Notes: a model not told the origin generated them from the letters alone. A stretch of DNA of 64,000 nt from Blautia wexlerae DSM 19850 (GCF_025148125.1 NZ_CP102267.1:4412501-4476500); one strand, 5' to 3'. Positions 42,487 through 51,446 are shown, counted from the first letter of the stretch. Numbers and translations: made by a program.

Positions 42487-42547
42487 AAACCCGCATAAAC
42501 ACTGGCTTTTTACGATACTCCAACTTATTCAAACTCAATCGTACCCG
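42487..42547. other. Right att site of the IME, overlapping the guaA end
   Basis: It shares AAACCC, GGCTTT, CTCCAACT, ATTC and ACTC in register with 34639-34695. It includes the last codons of guaA (G-T-I-E-F-E-stop), which were probably supplied by the element on integration. Confidence 0.65.
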
Positions 42548-44102
42548 GTGGCTTGCTGGTCAGGTCATAGAATACGCGGTTAACGCCCTTAACTTCGTTA
42601 ATAATGCGGTTCATAACCTTATTCAGTACTGCATACGGAATCTCAGCAGATTCGGCTGTCATGAAGTCGATGGTCTTCACTGCGCGGAGCGCTACAGCGT
42701 AATCATAAGTTCTGAAGTCACCCATAACGCCTACACTTCGCATATTAGTCAGTGCTGCAAAGTACTGGTTCGGCATCCATGAAGGATCTTCACCATGTTC
42801 TTTCTTATACTCAGCTGCAGCATTGTCTACCTCTTCACGATAAATGAAATCTGCATCCTGTACAATACGAACCTTCTCTGCTGTAACTTCACCGATAATA
42901 CGGATTCCAAGTCCAGGTCCCGGGAATGGCTGACGGAATACCAGTCTCTCCGGAATTCCAAGCTCCAGACCTGCTTTACGAACCTCATCCTTGAAAAGGT
43001 CGCGGAGCGGTTCAATGATTTCCTTGAAATCAACGAAATCCGGAAGTCCGCCTACATTGTGGTGAGATTTGATCACTGCGGACTCTCCGCCCAGACCACT
43101 CTCTACAACGTCCGGATAAATAGTTCCCTGTGCCAGGAAATCTACCGCACCAATCTTCTTGGCCTCTTCTTCAAAAATACGAATAAATTCTTCACCGATG
43201 ATCTTACGTTTTGCTTCAGGCTCTGTAACACCTGCCAGCTTGTCATAGTATCTCTGCTGTGCATTAACGCGGATAAAGTTCAGGTCAAACTGACCGTTTG
43301 GTCCGAATACACCCTCAACCTCATCTCCCTCATCTTTACGAAGAAGACCATGGTCTACAAATACACAGGTAAGCTGCTTTCCGATTGCTCTGGAAAGAAG
43401 TCCTGCTGCAACGGAAGAGTCAACACCACCTGACAGGGCAAGGAGAACTTTTCCATCTCCGACCTTCTCGCGGATTTCTCTGATAGTGTGCTCAACAAAG
43501 GCATCCATTTTCCAGTCTCCGGCACATCCGCATACACCAAGTACGAAGTTGGAAAGCATCTTCTTTCCTTCTACTGTATGAAGCACTTCCGGATGGAACT
43601 GGATCGCATACAGCTTCTTCTCCTCATTCTGTGCAGTTGCTACCGGACAGTCTGCTGTATGAGCAGAAATCTCAAATCCTGGTGCAACCTGGGAAATGTA
43701 ATCTGTGTGGCTCATCCAGCAGATTGTTTTATCAGATACGTCTTTGAAGATTTTGGAATCTGTCTTATCTACCAGAACCTCTGTCTTTCCATATTCGCTC
43801 ACATCTGCTTTCTCAACTTTTCCGCCCAGAACATGCATCATAAGCTGTGCGCCATAGCAAAGTCCCAGAACAGGAATACCAAGCTCAAATAATTCTTTAT
43901 TGCATGTAGGTGAATCTGCCTCATAGCAGCTGTTCGGACCACCGGTAAGGATGATTCCCTTAGGATTCATTGCCTTGATTTTCTCAAGATCGGTCTTGTA
44001 TGAATAGATTTCGCAGTATACGTTACATTCTCTTACACGTCTGGCAACCAGCTGATTGTACTGACCACCGAAATCCAGTACGACGACTGTTTCTCTTTTC
44101 AT
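42525..44102 (-). CDS. guaA: GMP synthase (glutamine-hydrolysing)
   Basis: 525 aa from the ATG at 44102 (AAGGAGG at 5-nt spacing). It converts XMP to GMP in purine synthesis. The glutaminase domain has the catalytic cysteine in [13 protein letters not shown] and the histidine in FHPEVLH. The ATP-pyrophosphatase domain has [14 protein letters not shown] near residue 227. The C-terminal dimer domain ends KPPGTIEFE. The last bases form the integration site of the IME, yet the protein stays full length. Confidence 0.97.
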   Translation of the reverse strand: MKRETVVVLDFGGQYNQLVARRVRECNVYCEIYSYKTDLEKIKAMNPKGIILTGGPNSCYEADSPTCNKELFELGIPVLGLCYGAQLMMHVLGGKVEKADVSEYGKTEVLVDKTDSKIFKDVSDKTICWMSHTDYISQVAPGFEISAHTADCPVATAQNEEKKLYAIQFHPEVLHTVEGKKMLSNFVLGVCGCAGDWKMDAFVEHTIREIREKVGDGKVLLALSGGVDSSVAAGLLSRAIGKQLTCVFVDHGLLRKDEGDEVEGVFGPNGQFDLNFIRVNAQQRYYDKLAGVTEPEAKRKIIGEEFIRIFEEEAKKIGAVDFLAQGTIYPDVVESGLGGESAVIKSHHNVGGLPDFVDFKEIIEPLRDLFKDEVRKAGLELGIPERLVFRQPFPGPGLGIRIIGEVTAEKVRIVQDADFIYREEVDNAAAEYKKEHGEDPSWMPNQYFAALTNMRSVGVMGDFRTYDYAVALRAVKTIDFMTAESAEIPYAVLNKVMNRIINEVKGVNRVFYDLTSKPPGTIEFE

Positions 44103-44166
44103 GTTTTCCTCCTTGTTTCTCATTATTTGTAACTGTAAAGATATTGAACCGTTACCATTGAATTTT

Positions 44167-44195
44167 ATTATAAATTACAGTTCGGATTTTTACAA
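44167..44195 (-). promoter_or_regulatory. guaA promoter
   Basis: TTGTAA (44190-44195) and TATAAT (44167-44172) stand 17 bp apart on the minus strand, ~65 bp upstream of the guaA start. No purine riboswitch fits in the short leader. Confidence 0.75.
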
Positions 44196-44237
44196 TGCTT
44201 ATTTTCAGTTTTCCACCTTGTGTTTTCTTCCTGCCAG

Positions 44238-44462
44238 TTTATAAGTTTTTTAGAATTTAATCACGTTTTTTTCAACAGTCCATCACATTTTGCTCACAAA
44301 TTCCCTGTATATTAATAAGCAAATAAAGCAAATGCTTTACAAACAGGTTGCAAATGCTTTTTCACATAGATTTTTAACTTTTTTCTTTTTCATACTTATG
44401 CCGGGCCGTAAGGTCCGGCCCTCCTTCTTTTTACAGACCTTTTCAGGTCTTTTTCTTTTTTT
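44238..44462 (+). ncRNA. Candidate small RNA, tandem unit 1
   Basis: A ~100-bp block (44238-44339) contains promoter-like TTGCTC and TAATAA boxes with 17-bp spacing. It is followed by a GNRA-loop hairpin GCCGGGCC-GTAA-GGTCCGGC (44400-44419), a CCCTCCTTCTTTT tail, and a terminator AGACCT-tttc-AGGTCT plus T-run (44435-44462). The whole layout repeats in unit 2. The CU-rich tail could pair with ribosome-binding sites. The promoter and function are inferred. Confidence 0.55.
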
Positions 44463-44680
44463 ATAAGTTTTTTAGAATTTAATCACAATTTCTTCAACAG
44501 TCCATCACATTTTGCACACATTTTCCCTGTATATTAATAAGCAAATAAAGCAAACGCTTTATTTATAATAAAACTTTTTCTTTTTCATACTTGCCGGATC
44601 GCAAGATCCGGCACTCCTTCTTTTAAAATGTGAAATCCCGCTCACAGTAAGACACAACTGTGAGCGGGATTTTTGTGTTA
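44460..44680 (+). ncRNA. Candidate small RNA, tandem unit 2
   Basis: It repeats the upstream block (44460-44562) and has the hairpin GCCGGATC-GCAA-GATCCGGC (44593-44612), then CTCCTTCTTTT. A strong terminator follows, with a perfect 14-bp stem (44635-44648 / 44657-44670) and TTTTT. Compared with unit 1, one hairpin base pair changes C-G to T-A and another G-T to A-T, so the stem is preserved. Confidence 0.55.
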
Positions 44681-44690
44681 CCGCAGAGAA

Positions 44691-44855
44691 CTAGTGTGCC
44701 GACAAGTTGATTCTTGAAACAATCTTGCAGGATAAATTTTCTTATTTCAAGGCGGAGGAAGGAGGCGTAGCGGTGGCTACGGCGACCGACGACAACGCGG
44801 AAATAAGAAATTTAGACACAAGATTGTTCGAGAGATCAACTTGTTGGCACACTAG
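44691..44855. repeat. 165-bp CTAG-bounded palindromic repeat (family B, copy 1)
   Basis: A long imperfect inverted repeat starts CTAGTGTGCCGACAAGTTGAT and ends ATCAACTTGTTGGCACACTAG (first and last 20-odd bases; arms described by their ends). The centre has GGCGTAGCGGTGGCTACG. It has the same length and end bases as 51282-51446. It lies 10 bp past the glucosidase stop and could also end its transcript. Confidence 0.75.
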
Positions 44856-44865
44856 CTTGATTCGG

Positions 44866-47259
44866 TTAAATTCCCATTGTAAGAATTTCCATCAGTACCC
44901 CAAGCAATGACGGATTCAAATTCATGGATACCAGAACTGGCACTGCCTCTGTACCCAGCTCTTTCACTACTTTATAAACGTCTGTCTTCTGTGCATAGGT
45001 AATCTGTGCTTTTTCCAGAATCTCATAGACCTCTTCTGCATAGTCTCTCTGATAAACAGCTGCATCTGCCGCAAAAGTAACCTTCACCTGTGCATCTGCC
45101 GGCACATCCTTGAGGATCACTATTGTTCCATGAAGCTTCTTATCCTCTGCGAACTCTGCATCCTTATATACCTGTCCGTTTACAGTAACCTCCTGCGGTT
45201 TGTCCTGAATGTTGCAGAAGCGGATCTTCCAGGAACGTTTCTGCGGGATCACTGCTGTATTTCCCTGTGCAGCTTCTACAATAAATACTGTTCCATTCTC
45301 ATCTGCAGTCTTCGTCATTCTGGTGGATACCCAATTCTCATCCAGGTCTTCCGGTGTGTCCCCACCGTCTTCCCAGAGTACAAATTCTCCTGATTCTCCA
45401 GGATATACAAGTACTTCCAGTTTCTCAGGATTCTCAATGGAATTATCATATCCTTCCATGTCCTTCAGTGGAATGATGCTGCCTTCACGCACAAGTACCG
45501 GCATCTCATAAATATCTCTCCAGAGATCCACTTTTCTGCCGCCCTTATATGCTCTTCCGTTAAAGAAATCATACCAGATTCCCTGCGGAATCCATGTCTT
45601 TGCGCCTGCAAGTCCTGTTACCGGATCCAGCTTATCTGTGATTGGAGATACCATCATCTCTGTGCCGAAATAATAGTTGTTCGGTACTTCATAGGTTTCC
45701 TCACGCTCCGGCTCCAGATAATACATCGGCTGTACCAGCGGCAGTCCCGCTCTGCTTGCACGACGGTTCATGGTGTAAAGATACGGAACTAGCTTATGAC
45801 GCAGTTTCAGGAAATTCTTCATTACTGTTTCTACAATCTGGTTGTATTTCCACGGTTCTTTTCCATTAAACGGGTTATCTGTGCTGTGCAGACGATTCAT
45901 TGGTGAAAAGACTCCAAGCTGTACCCACCTTGCAGTGAGCTCGTCGTCTCTGTATCCAAACATATGTCCACCGATATCATGACTCCACCATCCAAAACCG
46001 ATGTTGCTGGCATTTGCTGTGAAATATGGCTGGAATTTCAGACTCTCCCAGGTAATGAACGTATCACCGGAAAAACCAACCGGGTATCTGTGGCTTCCTG
46101 GACCTGCATATCTTGAGAAAGTCAGCGCACGTTTTCCTTTCCACTTGCTGTCCAGATAGTGATAGTGGTTCAGCATCCAGAGCGGATCCAGTCCCGGAAC
46201 CTTGGTTACAGTTCCCTGCTGCCAGTCAAGCCACCAGAAGTCTACTCCCTCTTCTTCCATCGGATGATGCAGTTCCTCAAAATATGTCTCAATGAATTTC
46301 GGATCTGTCATATCAAAAAGTACCGGTTCCTTACTTGCAGGATCAATTCCCATCTTCTCTGCAACTCTCGGATAGGCTTCTTCATAAGCACGCACTCCAT
46401 CTGCCGGATGTACGTTCAGTGTGATCTTATATCCATGTTTGTGCAGCCAGTCCATAAATTCAGGCGGATTGGGGAAAAACTTCTTATTCCAGGTATATCC
46501 TGTCCATCCGCTTCCATATACAGGAGGTACATCCTCTACCAGATGCCAGTCCATATCTACAACTGCAACAGAAAACGGCACTTCTTCTTTCTCAAAACGC
46601 TCTACCAGTTCTTTGTACTCTGTCTCTGTGTATTTGTGATATCTGCTCCACCAGTTTCCGAACGTATATCTTGGAAGCAGAGGTGTTTTTCCACATAATC
46701 TGTAAAAATCCTGCAGACATTCCACATATCTGTGACCATATCCAAAGAAATAAAAGTCTGCTCTGTTTCCCTGACGTGGCTCTACCATTCCATCTTCGCC
46801 CATAGCCATTGTATGGGAATCATCCAGCACTGAAAAACCGTTTCTGGACATAATTCCATGACTCAGCGGAATCTCACCGTCTGCTTCATCCAGGGTTCTG
46901 GCTGTTCCCAGCAGATCTTTTGGTTCATCACCATAATGCCACACGCGCTCGCTGGCTTTTCCACCCGCTACACGTATCATCAGACCGCTTGGAGAAAATT
47001 TCTGTCTGTCATAGTGGATTTCCAGGTCTTTGGTGTAAATATGTAATTCCTCACCGCCATCGCTCACCCTGAATTCCGGCACCGGGAAATCACGATTGCA
47101 TACCATCTGTGTTGCTCTGTCCTCAAATCCTCCGTCTTCGCTGTACTCAAAACGAATCAAGGCAGTTGTCAACATTGTAATCCTGAAATGATCGCCCACG
47201 ATCACAGCTTCCTTTCTGCATACAGGATTACCTTCCAGCACAAATTTCTTTAAGTCCAT
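44866..47259 (-). CDS. Glycoside hydrolase family 31 alpha-glucosidase
   Basis: 797 aa. An N-terminal beta-sandwich (residues ~1-200) is followed by the catalytic barrel. The nucleophile is in WWLDWQQG near residue 343 and the acid/base aspartate in GFSGDTFITWESL near residue 407. The substrate loop VVDMDWH and YRDDELTARW are also present. The C-terminal beta domains fit GH31. No signal peptide, so it acts on sugars inside the cell. Alpha-glucosidase is the best guess; xylosidase is possible. The ATG follows AAAGGAGG. Confidence 0.9.
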   Translation of the reverse strand: MDLKKFVLEGNPVCRKEAVIVGDHFRITMLTTALIRFEYSEDGGFEDRATQMVCNRDFPVPEFRVSDGGEELHIYTKDLEIHYDRQKFSPSGLMIRVAGGKASERVWHYGDEPKDLLGTARTLDEADGEIPLSHGIMSRNGFSVLDDSHTMAMGEDGMVEPRQGNRADFYFFGYGHRYVECLQDFYRLCGKTPLLPRYTFGNWWSRYHKYTETEYKELVERFEKEEVPFSVAVVDMDWHLVEDVPPVYGSGWTGYTWNKKFFPNPPEFMDWLHKHGYKITLNVHPADGVRAYEEAYPRVAEKMGIDPASKEPVLFDMTDPKFIETYFEELHHPMEEEGVDFWWLDWQQGTVTKVPGLDPLWMLNHYHYLDSKWKGKRALTFSRYAGPGSHRYPVGFSGDTFITWESLKFQPYFTANASNIGFGWWSHDIGGHMFGYRDDELTARWVQLGVFSPMNRLHSTDNPFNGKEPWKYNQIVETVMKNFLKLRHKLVPYLYTMNRRASRAGLPLVQPMYYLEPEREETYEVPNNYYFGTEMMVSPITDKLDPVTGLAGAKTWIPQGIWYDFFNGRAYKGGRKVDLWRDIYEMPVLVREGSIIPLKDMEGYDNSIENPEKLEVLVYPGESGEFVLWEDGGDTPEDLDENWVSTRMTKTADENGTVFIVEAAQGNTAVIPQKRSWKIRFCNIQDKPQEVTVNGQVYKDAEFAEDKKLHGTIVILKDVPADAQVKVTFAADAAVYQRDYAEEVYEILEKAQITYAQKTDVYKVVKELGTEAVPVLVSMNLNPSLLGVLMEILTMGI

Positions 47260-47396
47260 AAAAGTTTTTCCTCCTTTACATCAACAACAGTTGTAACAGC
47301 TGCTTTTATGTCTATTTTAATCTTCTGTAGTCTGATTGACAACGCTTTTTTTCAGCTACTGAACATTTATATGACATATACTTGTGATATTATTTT

Positions 47397-47484
47397 CTAG
47401 AACGTGTCTGAAAAATGCTTTACGCAAGATGTGCGTCACAATTTGCAGGAGATTTTGGGAATGATTTTCCAAACACACTCTAAA
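47397..47484. repeat. CTAG-type hairpin repeat (family A, copy 1)
   Basis: The left arm (CTAGAACGTGTCTGAAAAA) and the right arm (TTTCCAAACACACTCT) pair imperfectly around GCAAGATGTGCGTCAC. It matches 51209-51285 closely, with an extra 11 bp near the right side. It lies in the gap before the PLD gene end. Confidence 0.7.
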
Positions 47485-48880
47485 GCAGCTGCCGAAGAGG
47501 ACGAATGATAATCCTGAGCACACCGTAGTATAACTTCTTTTTCCGATTCAACACTTTCCCCTGGTACTTTGCGCCTTCGGTTTCCTGACCGTTTGCAAGT
47601 ACCTCTTTGCTTTTTTCCATATAATCTGATTCTGTTTCGTGAATCTGCTGACTCAGTTTTTCGCTGTCAATTACCAGCATCAGTTCCGTATCCAGATAAG
47701 TACTTCGCATATCCAGATTATAGGAACCTACTACTGACAGACGGTCATTTATCAGCACAGCTTTTGTATGAACCGGATAATCATTCATCAGTTCATACAC
47801 ATCTGCCCCTGTTTCCAGAATTTTCTTTTTCTGATTAAGATAATCTGTACAGCCCCATGGATTAGAGCCTTTTTCCACTGCATTCAGCACGATCTGAAGC
47901 TTTGCATGATCTGAAATCCCCTGCAATACATCATACATGTAACCATTACAGATCACATAAGGAGTCTGTATTATTACATGATCTGCATTTTCAGTAAGAT
48001 ACTGAATTGTCTGGAGAACCTGCGGTGTTTTTCGTCCCGCCTCAATTCCATTATTGATCAGAGTGATCTTGTTTGCTTCTATCGTATCCTTTTCCCATGC
48101 ACTGTAGGTTTCTATATCATTGTACCTTTTCAGCAGAGATATGTAAATTTCTTCCATGTGCCGGTATGCATCCGTATATCTGGAAGATTGTTTGCCTTTT
48201 TTAATGCTCACACAGCTTTCCTTCCATATTTTATGGAAATAATCCTCAAGCTGGTTCAGAGACTCTCCCTGTCCTTCTGATGTATCATACACCAGGATAT
48301 CTCTGTCTTCATTAATGCCTTTTGTCTGATTCCCCAGAAAGATATCATTGCTGTTGCGTCCGCCCAGCAGATACATTTTCTCATCCACGATCAGATATTT
48401 ATCATGCATGCGATAATTCACCTTAAACAGATTGACCGGTGTCACCGGATTGTAAACTCCCACTTCCACATTCTCATATGATGCCAGAGCCTGGAAATCG
48501 CTGCTTCCAGCCAGAAACAGTTGCTGATAAATTCCATCGATCAATAACTGAATCTTCACACCTCTTGCCGCAGCGCAATTCAATGCGGCAAGAATTTTAG
48601 TGCCATTATCATCCGCGCGTAAGTCAAAGGTAGACAGTACAATGCTCTCCTTCGCAGTGCCAATCATACGAAGCCTCCACAAAAGTGCCTCTTCATTATC
48701 GTCAATGCAGCAAATCCTTTCTACGCCTGCTGTCTCTGATGTAAATTCTGTCTTTCTCAGACTTTCCACATATGTTTCGTCCGGTTTCCTGCAAAAAAGA
48801 GGTGAAAGTATATTTACCAGCACCACGATCAGCAGGAAAAGGCAAAATACTTTGCCTGTTCTTTTTAGTATTTTTTTCAT
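47480..48880 (-). CDS. Phospholipase D-like (cardiolipin synthase-type) protein
   Basis: 466 aa from the ATG at 48880. A membrane anchor (residues ~6-28) precedes two HKD motifs: MHDKYLIVDEKMYLLGGRN near residue 180 and VHTKAVLINDRLSVVGSYN near residue 375. Both have the histidine, lysine and aspartate needed for phosphodiester chemistry. Cardiolipin synthases have this two-motif layout, but the single anchor and divergent sequence leave the substrate open. A TTG at 48892 is an alternative start. Confidence 0.85.
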   Translation of the reverse strand: MKKILKRTGKVFCLFLLIVVLVNILSPLFCRKPDETYVESLRKTEFTSETAGVERICCIDDNEEALLWRLRMIGTAKESIVLSTFDLRADDNGTKILAALNCAAARGVKIQLLIDGIYQQLFLAGSSDFQALASYENVEVGVYNPVTPVNLFKVNYRMHDKYLIVDEKMYLLGGRNSNDIFLGNQTKGINEDRDILVYDTSEGQGESLNQLEDYFHKIWKESCVSIKKGKQSSRYTDAYRHMEEIYISLLKRYNDIETYSAWEKDTIEANKITLINNGIEAGRKTPQVLQTIQYLTENADHVIIQTPYVICNGYMYDVLQGISDHAKLQIVLNAVEKGSNPWGCTDYLNQKKKILETGADVYELMNDYPVHTKAVLINDRLSVVGSYNLDMRSTYLDTELMLVIDSEKLSQQIHETESDYMEKSKEVLANGQETEGAKYQGKVLNRKKKLYYGVLRIIIRPLRQLL

Positions 48881-48892
48881 TCGATACCACAA

Positions 48893-49410
48893 CCTCCTTT
48901 AACCAGACCGGAACCCAGATATTTGACTTATTCCTCTTCTTTCGACAATACACTGAGTATAGAGTATAACATAATCAGAAGCTATAGTGCATCTTTTGAT
49001 ACGAAAAGCGTTAAAATCTTTTCACAAACCCTTTTCTTTTTTTTGCAATGTCTTATATGTTTCCGACTTATAAAAATTCAATATCATCAACTCTTTCCAA
49101 CAGGAAGGGATTTCAATGTTATCAGGATGGTTTGTATAAAGTGTGATGACTGATTATAAAGAGAGTTTATCTGCATCTTGCGCAGCAGTCTTCCCTTCTG
49201 CATGAAGATATTTACCAGCTTGACCCTGTGTTCTTCAAGTGCTATCAGCAGCATAAAATACTTTTACGCCCTTGTGGAACTTTCTCCGCAGGGGCGTAAA
49301 TACTTCATTTCTCTCTATTTCCCAGACACCTTTATTTTTCACTTTCCCGTAAAACATAAAAAACACCGTCCCCGCGGCAATCGCATTGTCCGCAAAAACA
49401 GTGTTCTTAG
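48893..49410. other. Non-coding gap with one stem-loop
   Basis: About 520 bp without a convincing gene. A stem TTTACGCCC / GGGCGTAAA lies at 49263-49300. A 55-codon minus frame (MLLIALEEHRVKLVN...) at about 49100-49265 has no ribosome site and is not called. Confidence 0.4.
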
Positions 49411-49483
49411 TGCGCCTTCAGGGGTTCGAACCCTGGACACCCTGATTAAGAGTCAGGTGCTCTACCAACTGAGCTAAAAGCGC
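49411..49483 (-). tRNA. tRNA-Lys (anticodon CTT)
   Basis: On the minus strand the molecule reads GCGCTTTTAGCTCAGTTGG to AAGGCGCA. The acceptor, D (GCTC/GAGC), anticodon (CCTGA-CTCTTAA-TCAGG) and T (GGTTCGAACCC) arms all form. The anticodon is CTT at loop positions 34-36. CCA is not encoded. Confidence 0.95.
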
Positions 49484-49609
49484 ATATTCTTTTGTTTTTC
49501 TTTGTGTTGAAGTTTTGCATCACCCTCAACGCAAGTGATATTATATATAATAGTCGTTTAAATGTCAATAGGTTTTTTCAAAAAAAATCAGATTTTTTTT
49601 CTATTTCAT

Positions 49610-49765
49610 TTATTTTTCCTTTTTTTCGTCGTTTTGGGACATTTTGTTAAGTGTTTTATTGACCTCTTCTGCGGATTTCCGCAGGCGGCTGAAGGTATTA
49701 TCAAAGTTTTTGTGTTCATAGCGGAATTGTAGCATCTTATTATGGAAAGAACTTTTTCGTTTCAC
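49610..49765 (-). CDS. 51-aa basic/acidic small protein, GTG start
   Basis: It reads (M)KRKSSFHNKMLQFRYEHKN, then RLRKSAEEVNKTLNKMSQND and a lysine-rich end. The GTG at 49765 follows GAAGGAG at 8-nt spacing, strong support for translation despite the short length. A perfect 10-bp hairpin abuts the ribosome site. The family is unknown to me; it lies between tRNA-Lys and trmB. Confidence 0.6.
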   Translation of the reverse strand: MKRKSSFHNKMLQFRYEHKNFDNTFSRLRKSAEEVNKTLNKMSQNDEKKEK

Positions 49766-49776
49766 TGGCTGACTCC

Positions 49777-49799
49777 TTCGGGGCGCGAAGCGCCCCGAA
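49777..49799 (-). promoter_or_regulatory. Hairpin abutting the ribosome site of the 51-aa gene
   Basis: A perfect 10-bp stem (TTCGGGGCGC-gaa-GCGCCCCGAA) includes the first three bases of the GAAGGAG site. It could be an upstream terminator or a translation control element. Confidence 0.5.
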
Positions 49800-49908
49800 A
49801 TTTTCTTATACTATAATATGCACTGCCAGCTACAATAGATAATCAAATGAATAATCGCAATCCTCTTCACTACGGAATTGCCATAAACCAGATGATTGCT
49901 CTGCTTTT

Positions 49909-50574
49909 TTATCTGTGACACTCTCTGGAAATCACCATCTTACAGATTGGATTTCCCATAGAAGAAAATTTCTCTTCATATTCTGTCATAACATTTCCCT
50001 GTACCATCTCTTCATTATGATGCAGATCAAAGGTAGAAGCTTCCAGATTCCATCCGGCTTCCTCCACTTCTTCCAGGGAAAATTCAAACAGTTTCTTATT
50101 ATCTGTCTTGAATTCCACTTTTCCATCCTGAACCAGAATCTGGTCGTAACGTGCCAGAAATTCTCTGGATGTCAGGCGACGTTTTGCATGGCGGGCTTTT
50201 GGCCATGGATCAGAAAAATTCAAGTAAATCTTATCTACTTCACCTTTCTCAAAGATTTCCGGCAGAAGTCTGGCATCCACTCTCATAAAAAATAAATTAG
50301 AATAAACCTCTCCATTCTCCTCCAGTTCTTCTCTCTTCTGCAATGCGCGAAGAAGAACGCTGTCATACATCTCGATTCCTATATAATTGATATCCGGATG
50401 CAGCCGGGCCAGATCCATAAGAAATCTTCCTTTTCCCATCCCTACTTCAATATGAAGAGGCTGCTTTTTCACAAAAACCTCCCCCCAGTGTCCTTTCTTT
50501 GTCTGTGGTTCCTGCACCACATAAGGGCTCTCCAGAATTGCATCCTGAGCTCCCGGAATATTTCTTAATCTCAT
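49909..50574 (-). CDS. trmB: tRNA (guanine-N7-)-methyltransferase
   Basis: 221 aa, the usual length. It makes m7G46 in tRNAs using S-adenosylmethionine. The SAM-binding motif is EVGMGKGRFLMDLA near residue 42, followed by YIGIEMYDSVLLRAL. The substrate signature FSDPWPKARHAKRRL near residue 125 is diagnostic. It lies next to a tRNA gene but has its own upstream region. Confidence 0.95.
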   Translation of the reverse strand: MRLRNIPGAQDAILESPYVVQEPQTKKGHWGEVFVKKQPLHIEVGMGKGRFLMDLARLHPDINYIGIEMYDSVLLRALQKREELEENGEVYSNLFFMRVDARLLPEIFEKGEVDKIYLNFSDPWPKARHAKRRLTSREFLARYDQILVQDGKVEFKTDNKKLFEFSLEEVEEAGWNLEASTFDLHHNEEMVQGNVMTEYEEKFSSMGNPICKMVISRECHR

Positions 50575-50605
50575 AAAAATCTCCTGTTCCTTTTCTTATA
50601 TCTCC

Positions 50606-50655
50606 AGAGCGTGTTTGAAAAATGCTTTACGCAAGATGTGCGTGCAATTTCCTGC
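50606..50655. repeat. Family A hairpin repeat, partial (copy 2)
   Basis: It has the left arm and centre (AGAGCGTGTTTGAAAAATGC, then GCAAGATGTGCGTGCAATTT). About 65 bp of unrelated sequence follow before GCAGGAGATTT resumes near 50713, so the copy is disrupted. Confidence 0.55.
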
Positions 50656-50880
50656 CACCAATAAACTACCATACCATACTCCTAACGTCAATTACATCCC
50701 GGACAGATATTCGCAGGAGATTTCTTTAACTTGTCTAAAAAATAACAATTTTTTCCTTTCAGAAAAAAATTTAGATGGTTTTTTTTAATAAAAGGGTGTA
50801 TGATATCTAACAGATATTACTATTTTTCGCATAGTAAATCTGAATTTTTTGTAAAATTTCGACAATCAAGGAGGTTGAAG

Positions 50881-51192
50881 ATGGAGCAGATACTTAACAA
50901 ATTATCTGAAATCGAACTTACAGCCCAACGCATCATGGAAGACTGCGACCGGCAAAAGCAACAGCTTTCTGAAGAGGCAGAACAGAAATGTAAAAATTAT
51001 GACAGACAGCTGGAATCCCGGACAACAGAACAGATTCAACGGATCCGTCAGCAACTGGAAGAAGAAAAAGATTCCCGCCTGGCACAGTTACGTGCAGATA
51101 CAAACGCTACCTTTTCTTCACTGGATGCTCATTACGAACAGCAGCACTCACAACTTTCCAGAGAATTGTTTGAGAAAATACTGGCTATGTAA
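50881..51192 (+). CDS. V-type ATPase subunit G/H (stalk)
   Basis: 103 aa from the ATG at 50881 (AGGAGG at 6 nt). It is one long charged coiled coil (RIMEDCDRQKQQLSEEAEQK, then RIRQQLEEEKDSRLAQL), as expected of the peripheral stalk subunit that pairs with subunit E. It is the first gene of the V-ATPase operon. A ~280-bp gap with two palindromic repeats separates it from subunit C. Confidence 0.75.
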   Translation: MEQILNKLSEIELTAQRIMEDCDRQKQQLSEEAEQKCKNYDRQLESRTTEQIQRIRQQLEEEKDSRLAQLRADTNATFSSLDAHYEQQHSQLSRELFEKILAM

Positions 51193-51208
51193 AGATCTGT
51201 CTCAAATG

Positions 51209-51285
51209 CTAGAGCGTGTCTGAAAAAGGCTTTCTGCAAGATGTGCGTCACAATTTGTGGGAATGATTTTTCAGACACACTCTAG
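51209..51285. repeat. CTAG-bounded hairpin repeat (family A, copy 3)
   Basis: A 77-bp inverted repeat begins CTAGAGCGTGTCTGAAAAA and ends TTTTTCAGACACACTCTAG. It lies inside the V-ATPase operon and shares its last CTAG with the family B repeat that follows. Confidence 0.8.
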
Positions 51286-51446
51286 TACATCGTTTCGTAA
51301 ATAACTATACCAATCGCGTAGGATGCGGATTCGAGTGTGCAGGTCTAAAAACGCAGGCGTAGCGGGCTACGCTGAGGCTTTTAGACCTGTGCACTCGGAT
51401 TTGCAGACAAGTGAGTGGTATAGTTATTTCGAAAACGATGTACTAG
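51282..51446. repeat. 165-bp CTAG-bounded palindromic repeat (family B, copy 2)
   Basis: The arms start CTAGTACATCGTTTCG and end CGAAAACGATGTACTAG, with the centre GGCGTAGCGGGCTACGC. Compared with 44691-44855, the arm sequences differ, but length, ends, centre and short internal motifs (AATC, AGGAT at the same offsets) agree. Confidence 0.75.

Larger units (their letters stand above)
34672..42547. mobile_element. Integrative mobilizable element at the 3' end of guaA
   Basis: A ~7.9-kb element is bounded by two related att sites. It holds an integrase and excisionase at the guaA side, a divergent repressor, a RepA-like ATPase, MobC-like and relaxase genes with a candidate oriT, TnpV, and cargo (GNAT, small membrane protein, DUF3795). 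It has no conjugation pore, so it would depend on another ICE. Boundaries are accurate to about 20 bp. Confidence 0.75.

Noticed and set aside
44124..44236. Purine riboswitch before guaA
   Set aside because: The promoter is at 44167-44195, so the leader is only ~60 nt, with no riboswitch-like core.
44707..44910. Plus-strand ORF inside the 165-bp palindrome
   Set aside because: It follows the repeat itself and has no ribosome site; a palindrome artefact.
49178..49477. Plus-strand ORF of 99 codons
   Set aside because: It overlaps the tRNA-Lys gene on the other strand and has no ribosome site.
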